A stretch of 43,767 nt of DNA from NCBI RefSeq assembly GCF_903679515.1, contig NZ_CAHOYM010000016.1:1-43767 (forward strand), given 5' to 3'. Shown here piece after piece: positions 1 through 7,900 of this stretch (within the stretch, counting starts at the first letter, position 1; each line of letters opens with the position of its first letter). Under the pieces are notes generated by a model that saw nothing but the letters and a program-made list of their open reading frames with translations, had not been told where the DNA came from and made no database searches. Both the position numbers and the translations under genes were made by a program. This stretch comes from Bartonella gabonensis. Its GTDB lineage: Bacteria > Pseudomonadota > Alphaproteobacteria > Rhizobiales > Rhizobiaceae.

Positions 1-1
1 C

Positions 2-328
2 CCTTGTGAGGCAGAAGCTTTAGCAGCGGCTGCTTCCGAATCGGATAGGCTTTGTCGAGCCATGGGCAGTGGCTCTTTAAGCCTTGAGGGGCGCCCTGAA
101 ATCATGGCCGGTCAACCGCTTTTGCTTCAAGGTTTTCGAGGCGAAATCAATGGCCCAGGGAAAGCTGCAACCGTAACCCATCGCTATGAAAAGCAAAGCG
201 GATACACCACAGAAATTACCTTTGAGGGGCACCAGATCAAGGAAAGGAAACAGGAGAAAAGGAAACTTGATCAGAACAGAAAATCAAAGGGACAACTTGA
301 CCCTTTGATCGGTTGTAATGCTTTTTGA
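2..328 (+). CDS. Phage late control D (tail) protein, C-terminal part
   Basis: The frame is open from base 2, so the gene begins outside the window; the first ATG at 62 is internal. The residues read PCEAEALAAAASESDRLCRA and then a GSGSLSLEGRP / GQPLLLQGFRGEINGPG / ATVTHRYEKQSGYTTEITFEG pattern. That is the conserved end of P2-like gene D, a baseplate/tail-hub protein of contractile-tailed phages (family knowledge). After the FEG motif about 30 basic and polar residues follow (KERKQEKRKLDQNRKSKG), which look like an added or altered tail. It is probably the last gene of a prophage or prophage remnant to the left. Whether the full protein is intact cannot be seen. Confidence 0.8.
   Translation, partial: PCEAEALAAAASESDRLCRAMGSGSLSLEGRPEIMAGQPLLLQGFRGEINGPGKAATVTHRYEKQSGYTTEITFEGHQIKERKQEKRKLDQNRKSKGQLDPLIGCNAF
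283..309 (+). terminator. Hairpin at the end of the phage D gene
   Basis: A perfect 9-bp stem (atcaaaggg / ccctttgat) with a 9-nt loop overlaps the last codons of the phage gene. It has no clear T-run, so it is only a candidate transcription end for the phage late operon. Confidence 0.3.
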
Positions 329-860
329 GATCAACGTGCAAGGTTTGCACTTTGGGTGGGAGAGAGCAATTGGGACAAGATGTCCTTATTCCTTAGAGGA
401 GCAATAGAATTAAGGTGATCCAATTGCATGATTCCAGCAATAGGGTAATGTTTACTCAATTGCAGAAAGGGCAATTGTGCAAACATTGCGCAAATGCATC
501 AATGGTACGCAATACGGTCAAGTTGACTGAATTCTTCAAAGCTTCTTTTGTTTTTTAATAATGCCTTAGAAAACCGAAAAGCTATCACGCAGTTTACGCT
601 AAAAAAAGAGATACCATTTTATGCATGCTGCTTCTCAAATAATGCGATTCTTGTAATACAATTCCTACTCGTGACGGATCATCAAAAATTGCGACCTTTA
701 AGAGAAGAAAAATAAAGACTCACTAAAGGGGCTTTAAATGATCTTTGAAAGGCCTTTGAAGACCCTTTGAGAGCCCCTTAAAAATCATGTGAAACAAAAT
801 AAATTGGTATAAAACCGAGTGGCAAAATATACAAAACCTAGTGGCAAGCTACATTGAATT
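329..860. other. Gene-free stretch between phage end and tRNA
   Basis: No coding frame can be supported here. A long-range inverted repeat is present at 726-733 (aaggggct) and 772-779 (agcccctt), with several ctttga words between the arms. A short direct repeat (gagtggcaa / tagtggcaa) lies near 820-846. The stretch sits between a phage late gene and a tRNA gene, where a prophage boundary would be expected, but no duplicated piece of the tRNA was found in the window. Confidence 0.5.
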
Positions 861-934
861 TGGCTGGGGAACTTGGATTCGAACCAAGATTGACGGAGTC
901 AGAGTCCGCTGTTCTACCATTAAACTATTCCCCA
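861..934 (-). tRNA. tRNA-Gln (anticodon CUG)
   Basis: The minus strand folds as a complete cloverleaf. The acceptor stem TGGGGAA pairs with TTCCCCA, the discriminator base is G, and the CCA end is encoded at 861-863. The D-arm contains TTTAATGGTAGAAC, the anticodon loop gives CTG within GGACTCTGACTCC, and the T-loop is GGTTCGAATCC. It lies downstream of the siderophore operon on the same strand. tRNA genes are common phage integration targets, and a phage gene lies about 530 bp away, but no attachment-site duplication is visible here. Confidence 0.95.
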
Positions 935-998
935 ATAAGCCAATTTTATCATCCCTAGCAGATTCTACAATGTAGGCAAGCGTAAAAAATCTTTATGA

Positions 999-1757
999 TT
1001 ATCGATAATAAAGAGCGATAGGAATATCATTGATTGTTGTGATTTGAATATCGATATCATAAATGTCTTTAAGAACTTCTGGCCGCATAATTTCTTTGGG
1101 AGTCCCACAATAGACTGCTTTCCCATTTTTTAGTGCAACAATCATATCTGAATAAGATGAGGCAAAATTAATATCATGCATAACAATAAGAATAGTTTTT
1201 TTTAGTTCATCAGCTGTGCGGCGTAACTGCTTCATCATAGAAACGGCATGTTTCATATCCAGATTGTTTAATGGTTCATCTAAGAGAAGATAATCAGTAT
1301 CTTGGCAGATAACCATGGCGATAAAAGCGCATTGACGCTGCCCCCCAGAAAGCTTATCTAAAAAACAGTCTTTTAAATCTTGTAAGCCTAGATAGCGTAG
1401 CGCACTGTCGATAAACTGTCTATCTTCTTTATTATACCAACCTTTTGAGTAAGGGTAGCGTCCAAAACTCACTAAATCGTAGACGGTTAAACGGAAGGAT
1501 AAAGGATTATCTTGACGCAAAATTGACAGCTTTTGTGCCAAAATATCATGGGGCATTTTATCAATATCAAAGCCGTCGATATTAATTGTACCGCTGTGAT
1601 GCGGTAAAAGACGTCTTATCAGCATTAAAAGGGTGGATTTCCCCGATCCATTAGGCCCAATAAGAGAAATAATCCCCCCTTTGGGAAGATGAAGGCATAA
1701 ATTGTCGATAATCAACCGTGCTCCGTAAGCCTTGGAAAGATGATTGATCTTAATCAT
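999..1757 (-). CDS. Ferric-siderophore ABC transporter, ATP-binding protein
   Basis: This is the cytoplasmic ATPase that powers ferric-siderophore import through the two permeases encoded just upstream. Visible motifs are Walker A GPNGSGKST, signature LSGGQRQ, Walker B YLLLDEP and the switch His in VMHD. It belongs to the FecE/CeuD/YclP group and would be about 252 aa. I chose the ATG at 1757 (MIKINHLSKAYG), which overlaps the permease stop as ATGA; the longer frame to 1805 adds 16 residues unlike the family start. It is the last gene of a four-gene minus-strand operon. Bartonella genomes often label such genes ceuD, but I did not verify orthology. Confidence 0.92.
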   Translation of the reverse strand: MIKINHLSKAYGARLIIDNLCLHLPKGGIISLIGPNGSGKSTLLMLIRRLLPHHSGTINIDGFDIDKMPHDILAQKLSILRQDNPLSFRLTVYDLVSFGRYPYSKGWYNKEDRQFIDSALRYLGLQDLKDCFLDKLSGGQRQCAFIAMVICQDTDYLLLDEPLNNLDMKHAVSMMKQLRRTADELKKTILIVMHDINFASSYSDMIVALKNGKAVYCGTPKEIMRPEVLKDIYDIDIQITTINDIPIALYYR

Positions 1758-2704
1758 TTTAGTTTTCCCTTCATCAATAACATTAAGAAAACAATCCCTC
1801 CACAAAATTCAATGATAAAACTTAAACGTCCTGCCATGTGAAAAATTTGCTCTAAAATAAATTGTCCCCCCACCAAACAAATAATTGCCAATAATATTGC
1901 AATTGGCACAACAACTCCATGTTTTGCCTGTGGGGAAAGTTCATAAGCAAGATTGGCAACGAGTAATCCAAAAAAAGTCACCGGTCCTACCAGTGCAGTG
2001 GAAATAGATACAAGAATAGAAACAAAAATCAGAATAGCTGTAGCGCTTTTGTGATAATCTATTCCAAGGTTAAGCGCATTTTCACGACCCAGAGCAAGAA
2101 TATCAAGAAGATAGCGTGAACGCCAACCAACAAGACTCACAATGAAAACAATAATTGTGGCAAAGCTGATGAGCGATGTATTAAATTTATTAAAATTTGC
2201 AAACATAATATCTGTTAAATTCATCATTTGATCTGGATTTAATTGCAATTGCATAAACATTCGTAAACTGAAAAAAAAGCCGCCTAAAACAACGCCAATT
2301 AAAAGCGTCAAATGGAGTCCCTTTAGGCTTCCTGAAAACAGCCAACGAAAAAGGCTTATGGAAAAAAGAATGAGAATGAGGGTTTCAAGCACGAGCTGTC
2401 CTTCTTCATTCAAAAAGGGCAAAGAAAGAGAACCTACAAAATACATCAAAACAGTCTTTATTAAAATATAAAGCTGATCAAATCCCATAATTGAAGGGGT
2501 TAGAAGACGGTTATTGACGATTGTTTGAAATAAAACCGTAGAAACGCTGATTGCATAGGCAATGAGGAGTAAAGAGATAAGTTTTGTAAGACGGAATGCC
2601 CATGTATAAACATTGATATTCCACGTCACGTAAAGACTAATGACAGTACATGCTATGATGATAAGCGTTGTTAGTACACATATTGTTTTTTTTCTTCTAT
2701 CCAA
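1754..2704 (-). CDS. fatC: Ferric-siderophore ABC transporter, permease 2 (FatC-like)
   Basis: A FecCD-type inner-membrane permease of 316 aa with about nine hydrophobic segments. It forms a heterodimeric channel with the product of the preceding gene. Family marks include TRLLTPSIMGFD-like text near residue 67 (NNRLLTPSIMGFDQ) and the conserved coupling region GPVTFFGLLVANLAYEL near residues 240-256. The start codon is TTG at 2704, preceded by GGAGAAAG, and it overlaps the upstream permease by 8 bp, a sign of translational coupling. The stop overlaps the ATPase start by 4 bp. The symbol follows the V. anguillarum fatDCB naming by order and is tentative. Confidence 0.88.
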   Translation of the reverse strand: MDRRKKTICVLTTLIIIACTVISLYVTWNINVYTWAFRLTKLISLLLIAYAISVSTVLFQTIVNNRLLTPSIMGFDQLYILIKTVLMYFVGSLSLPFLNEEGQLVLETLILILFSISLFRWLFSGSLKGLHLTLLIGVVLGGFFFSLRMFMQLQLNPDQMMNLTDIMFANFNKFNTSLISFATIIVFIVSLVGWRSRYLLDILALGRENALNLGIDYHKSATAILIFVSILVSISTALVGPVTFFGLLVANLAYELSPQAKHGVVVPIAILLAIICLVGGQFILEQIFHMAGRLSFIIEFCGGIVFLMLLMKGKLK

Positions 2705-3653
2705 GACGCTTTCTCCAGCGTAAAAGCAGTATCATAAAAATAAAACTACCGATTACGCCCATTATGGTGCTGATGGGAATTTCGAAAGATGGGTGAATGA
2801 TTCGACCTAAAAGATCACAAATCAAGACCAATCCTGCACCGCTGATGGCTACCCAAGGAGCGGTATGGCGCATATTATCTCCCATGAAACTTGAAACAAT
2901 ATTTGGAATAATCAATCCAACAAAAGGAATACGGCCGATGGTACAGACAATAACAGCAGTGATTGAAGCAACAATAAAAAGACCAAAAAACATGACAACA
3001 CGATAATTCAATCCAAGATTATTGGTTAAATCTTCTCCTAAGCTGGCAACCGTAAAGCGATCAGCAGTACAATAGGCTAGAATACAAAGGGGAAGGGATA
3101 GCCATAAAAGTTCATATTTTCCCTCAAGAATCATGGCAAAACTACCAAATAAGTAAGCTTGAAGAGAAGGAAGGAGCATTTCATAATCTGCAATGGCATT
3201 GGATAAAGAGCCAATAATATAGCTTAGCATAATCCCTGTAAGAGGTACAATAAGAGCAGATTTTAGAGGAATGCAGTGCAATAAAAATATAAAAAGTAAA
3301 GTGCCCGCCATGGCAAAAAGCGTTGCAACGACCATTTTTCCTAAAACAGGACTATCGGGCAGAAAAATCATAATAAAAAGAATGCCAAGGGAAGCAGATT
3401 CAACGGTTCCAGCGGTTGATGGCTCAACAAAGCGATTGCGTGTCAACAGTTGCATAATCATGCCTGAAAGTGCAAGCGCTGCGCCTACTAAAAGGATTGA
3501 AATGGTTCTAGGAAGACGCGTTTGCCAAAAAATAAGCCACGCATGGGGATCGGCTGCGAAGAGGTCAGAAGGTGTGACATCAGAATAACCAACAAAAATG
3601 CTGAGGATAGACAAGAGAATTAGAAGCGTTATGGTTATCCAGTAATTCTTCAC
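2697..3653 (-). CDS. fatD: Ferric-siderophore ABC transporter, permease 1 (FatD-like)
   Basis: A FecCD-family inner-membrane permease of 318 aa. It shows the family's early motif (WQTRLPRTISILLVGAALA, residues about 43-61), the TRNRFVEPSTAG motif and the coupling segment GRIPFVGLIIPNIVSS near residues 241-256. Multiple hydrophobic helices run through the protein. The start is GTG at 3653, since the nearby ATG at 3641-3645 region is out of frame and closes at once. It follows the binding-protein gene after a 101-bp gap that holds a hairpin terminator, so the permeases are probably made at a lower level than the binding protein. The gene symbol is by family and order only. Confidence 0.88.
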   Translation of the reverse strand: MKNYWITITLLILLSILSIFVGYSDVTPSDLFAADPHAWLIFWQTRLPRTISILLVGAALALSGMIMQLLTRNRFVEPSTAGTVESASLGILFIMIFLPDSPVLGKMVVATLFAMAGTLLFIFLLHCIPLKSALIVPLTGIMLSYIIGSLSNAIADYEMLLPSLQAYLFGSFAMILEGKYELLWLSLPLCILAYCTADRFTVASLGEDLTNNLGLNYRVVMFFGLFIVASITAVIVCTIGRIPFVGLIIPNIVSSFMGDNMRHTAPWVAISGAGLVLICDLLGRIIHPSFEIPISTIMGVIGSFIFMILLLRWRKRLG

Positions 3654-3681
3654 GTTAAATCATTTTCTCTAAAACTTAAAA

Positions 3682-3714
3682 AAACAAAGGTTATTTGATA
3701 AACAACCTTTGTTT
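3682..3714 (-). terminator. Intra-operon terminator/attenuator after the binding-protein gene
   Basis: An 11-bp perfect stem (aaacaaaggtt / aacctttgttt) with an 11-nt loop. Read on the minus strand it is followed by a run of seven T, the form of an intrinsic terminator. It lies between the siderophore-binding-protein gene and the two permease genes, so it should let only part of the transcripts continue and so give more binding protein than permease. Confidence 0.8.
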
Positions 3715-3754
3715 TTAAATTTTATTCATAGTGCAAGCAAGTTCTTTCGTGCTC

Positions 3755-4705
3755 TTATTTGCTCTTTGTAAAGGCTTCATTGATCTGCTTAGCAGTTTCA
3801 AGAAGTCCCGTTAAACCACCACTTGCACGATACCAGCTCCAAGAGTCTAAATAAATAATTTGGTTTTTTTTGCTTGCTGTTGTGCGGTGAACAAGTTCAT
3901 TGTTGAGCAGTTGTGCTGCGGATTGTCCTTCCCGTCCAATTGCGGCATCTCGATCAATTACCAATAACCAATCAGGATTGGTCTCAAGAATAAATTCAGG
4001 AGAAATGAGTTGTCCATGTTTTTGTACGGTGAGTTTATCAGTTGCAGGAGCAATTCCAAAAGCGGAATGGAAAATATCAAAACGTGATTTTGGTCCCAAA
4101 GCACTGATTTTTCCACCAGAGGTCATGAGTATGAGCCCTGTACCTTTTCCCTGGGTATTTTTACGGACTTCAGCTAAAGTTTCATTGAGTTTTGCAATTT
4201 CCTTTTCTGCCTCCTGTTCTTTACCAAAAATTTTTCCAAGGATAGACACATTTCGTTTAATATCTTCAAGAGTGCTTTCGTTTCCTACAGTTAGATCAAT
4301 CGTTGGAGCGATTTTGGATAAATCTTTATATTTTGCTTGGGTTCTGGAGGAAATAATAATCAAATCGGGTTGAAGAGTAGCAATTTTTTCATAATCTGGT
4401 TCAAAAAGAGTCCCAATTTTTTCATATTTTTCATCATTAAATTGCTGCAGGTATGAAGGTTTTTTTCCTTCAGGAATACCGACAACTGCTTTAATTCCAA
4501 GGCGGCTCATATTGTCAAGCGCGGCAATATCAAATACAACAACTTTTTGCGGAGAGGCTGGAACAGAAGTTGTGCCTGAAACATGATTAATCGTTACATT
4601 TGTTTGAGTACTCGTCTTTGCAATACTCGTCTGTGTCCATAAAAATGTTGCAAAGCTGGTTGCAACCAGTAAAACAGAAGTTACCCATTTCATATATTTT
4701 ATCAT
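3755..4705 (-). CDS. fatB: Periplasmic ferric-siderophore-binding protein (FatB/CeuE-like)
   Basis: A substrate-binding protein of 316 aa that captures a ferric siderophore in the periplasm and delivers it to the FatDC-like permease. Residues 1-29 form a signal peptide (KY-MKW, hydrophobic core, then SIAK). The two-lobe TroA-like fold is suggested by PQKVVVFDIAALDNMSRLG near residues 53-71, PDLIIISSRTQAKY near 113-126 and the late WSWYRASGGLTGL. The Tyr in that last motif corresponds in position to the iron-ligand Tyr region of CeuE-type proteins (inference). No lipobox Cys is present. It is the first gene of the operon, divergent from the first autotransporter gene, with a hairpin terminator just after it. 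Confidence 0.9.
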   Translation of the reverse strand: MIKYMKWVTSVLLVATSFATFLWTQTSIAKTSTQTNVTINHVSGTTSVPASPQKVVVFDIAALDNMSRLGIKAVVGIPEGKKPSYLQQFNDEKYEKIGTLFEPDYEKIATLQPDLIIISSRTQAKYKDLSKIAPTIDLTVGNESTLEDIKRNVSILGKIFGKEQEAEKEIAKLNETLAEVRKNTQGKGTGLILMTSGGKISALGPKSRFDIFHSAFGIAPATDKLTVQKHGQLISPEFILETNPDWLLVIDRDAAIGREGQSAAQLLNNELVHRTTASKKNQIIYLDSWSWYRASGGLTGLLETAKQINEAFTKSK

Positions 4706-4808
4706 CGTGATTTTATCCTTTTATCTGATATTACAAAGGTTTGCGCACTTAAAAACTTAACTTAGGCATTTTTATGCACAAAACGATGCAACAATAAATA
4801 ACACTATG

Positions 4809-4836
4809 TTGTAAAGTTGAATAACATATGTTACAA
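4809..4836. promoter_or_regulatory. Nested palindrome in the divergent control region
   Basis: Between the siderophore operon and the first autotransporter gene lies a perfect 12-bp palindrome, taacatatgtta (4822-4833), framed by outer arms ttgtaa (4809-4814) and ttacaa (4831-4836). It is placed to act as an operator for one or both divergent genes. An iron or heme regulator such as Irr, RirA or Fur would be the natural candidate given the operon, but no known consensus was matched with certainty. Confidence 0.4.
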
Positions 4837-4903
4837 ACTGTTCACTTACTTTATTTTCACTTAATTCTAGTGTTTTTGCAACATTATTTAGAAAGTTTAA
4901 CAT

Positions 4904-7900
4904 ATGATCAATGTATTTAAAAAGCGTACACGCTTGTATGCACTGACAACGAGCGCACTCTTCCTTTTACAAGGTGTAAATGCTTTTGCTTTTAGTTTTT
5001 TGCCATCATTTTCATTTGCATCACTTAAAGGTGTTTCATCATATATTCCTGGAATCGCCTCTATTCCTAGCTTATCATATGTGACTGGTAGTAATACTTC
5101 TCAATCGGATAATAGTGCTTCTCAATCAGAAACATTACCAAAAGCATTACCAGTTACTTCAACGCAAACACAAGACACAAATGTGCAAACACGAGGGGAT
5201 AGCGTGACGCAAGCAGGTGTACCAGGGTCAGGTGTACCAGGTAGTCAAGCAGGTGAGGCAGGTCAAAATGGTCTCAATAGTGGCGCATTAGAAGGCGCTA
5301 GAGATGGTGCTGCAGTGATTGTACCAGAACTTGTCGTTGGCTCACCATATTTCACTACGCGTTGTTCTCTGGGGGAAAAGAATATTTCTTTGAGCCAAAG
5401 TACTATGCCGAGTGCTCCTATTTTCTGTAATAATGGTCAGACGTATACCCTCCAAAAAGCTGGAGGTGATGATCGATTAACTCTTACGGCAGATAAGTAT
5501 GGTCGTGCTATATCCGTAAGCAGTCCTGTATCCGTAAGAAGTTCTTCGTCTGCAGTTACTCCGACAGTTGTTAGTGTATCTGGCATATCTATTGTAGCTA
5601 ATGAACGCGAAAGTGTTCAGAGTGTGTCTAAACCTGTATTGCTGGATGAAGATATGGGCGCTATATTTGCAGATGCTAAGTCTAATTTTGGTGCTGAGAT
5701 TAAGTTGTCAGATGTTGTGGTTGATGGATTTTTGTATGGAATTAGAGCTGTTCGTCATGGAATGATCTCTATGAATAGTAGTTCTCTTGATAGCTTTTAT
5801 GTGGATGCTATGGCTTCTTCTGAAGGAATTATTTCTTTGGAAAGTACGCTTGTTAATGCGAACGTAATCGGTTTGTGGAGTGATGATAGATCTATAATAA
5901 AGATGAGAGAAGGGACACTTTCCTTAGGGGATGCTACAGTAGGAGTTATCGCTTCAGAAATGGGAATTGTTTTATTGGATGAGGTTAAAATTCAAATAAC
6001 TACTTCTGGATTACAGAATAAAGTGCAAAAGCCGAGAGTACAGCTAGAGGGTAGTGGAGTAGAGCAGCAGGACTCTGATGTAGTAGATTTTAAACGTGTT
6101 GTTTTGCTATCACGTGACGGTTATATTTCGTTTAAGAATGGGACATTTAATATTCCCGATACTACTTTTTTGCAGATTGCTGGAAGCGTCCAAGGCAATC
6201 TTGAAGCAAATATGCAAAAAGATTTTAGCGTATTTCCCAATGATTCTTTAGGTGATGGTAGAGAAATTTTTTTACCCAACGATGAAGGAAATCGAGGCAC
6301 TTCTTCTTCACCTTCTTTCTCAATCATTTCTGAAGCTTTTAGTGATATTCACTCTAGTATGAATGATGTTATAGAACATAAAAAGATGGTGCTTGGTGTT
6401 GATGCATTATCTGATTCCTTTTATTTAAATGCTGTTATAAAATCTTCATCTATTAAAATTACAGGTAAAAACTCTTATGGTATACATTTTGATCGTGTCG
6501 GTAATGGTATACATTATATGGATGCGGTTGAACATATGGTTCTCTTACAAGATACTGCTCTTAAAGTTCCAAATGGCGTAGCTATTTATAATAATGGTTT
6601 AAAGGGTGAAGTTTTTTTACAAGAAGATTCAGAAGTTTCAGGTGGGCTTTTGTTGAAAGCAGAAAATTCTGCTGATCTATCAGTTTTTGTTCGCGACTCT
6701 ATCCTCTCAGGTGCTACTCGTGTTGATCAGAAATCTCGAGCTAAGCTTTTTTTATCTCATGGATCGGAGTGGAATGTAACAAAGAGTCTCTATGAAGATT
6801 CAGAAGATGAAAATCAGCGTTGTATAGATTCGTGTATTTCATCTGTAAGTCTTGACAATAGTAATATTACATTTGTTACTTCAACAAAATTAGTTAAGCA
6901 AAAATCTAACGGTAGTGGTACTGTTACTGAATATCGAAATCTTCGCATCGGAGAAGGAACAGGCACAGTTTACAGCGCGAAGGGAGATTCTGTAATTAAC
7001 TTCAATGTGGATTTGTCTGGTAAGGGTACTGGTCAAATTTCTGATAGGCTTTTGATTCATGGTAATGTTTCAGGGACAACTGCGGTAAAGGTGAGGGCTT
7101 ATACAGTAGGTTGGGAGGAGAAAGACAAGAGAACAATATATAGTATTCCTCTTATTCAAGTTTTTGGAAAGGCAGAGGCGGGATCTTTTAGGTTAGTAGG
7201 AGTGGGATCTCGTCTTTTAAAAGATAATGAGTATATTACGCTTGGAACCCCTTATCAGTATGTCCTTCGTGCTTATGGCCCAAAGTTTCCTCCGAAAATG
7301 GAGCCTTTTGAGAGCAGATTGATTACAGGAAATAGTGAGATTTGGGACTTTCGTTTAGAAGATAAAAATTTGCCTTATGATCTTGGTATTACTTACTTAG
7401 CTGGAGATTTGGTGAGAGGAGAAAATACTCCTTCCGTGTCATCATCTCGTGAGTCTGTGAGAAGTGAGGGAAATGGGACTTCTGTAGTAGTAAGTTCTCC
7501 ATCTCCTGCTTCTACACAAAATGAAAACTCTGGATCTCAGAGATCTGAGATAGGTAATGAAGATGATGGTACAACTGAAGATCATACAATTGGTGGATAT
7601 GAAGGATATGAAGAAGGGGATAGTCATTCTGATCCAGTTATTGTTACACTTGGTACACCTAATACTCCCGCCAATCAGACTACAAGGGATAATGAAGGGG
7701 CTGTATCTTCATCTTCTTCATCTAGAGGTAGAAGTTCGATAACTTTAACACTTCCAGGAGTTGGTTCAGGTGCGAGATCTGATACAGGCGATATTCTTGT
7801 GATATCGACAGATGGGATTTCTTTAACAGCTGAGCATACTATATCGAATAGATTTCCATCTATAAGATCAGTAACTTCTACGAAGCCTTCTGCTTCTGTG

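Noticed and set aside
861-934. tRNA-Gln as the attachment site of the phage at the left edge
   Set aside because: No duplicated 3' part of the tRNA is visible in the window and no integrase lies beside it, so there is no direct support.
1758-1805. Longer start of the transporter ATPase at 1805
   Set aside because: The extra 16 residues lie within the permease gene and do not resemble the family start; ATG 1757 overlaps the permease stop as ATGA.
3900-4373. Plus-strand 157-codon frame opposite the siderophore-binding protein gene
   Set aside because: It lies wholly within a well-supported minus-strand gene and has no family features.
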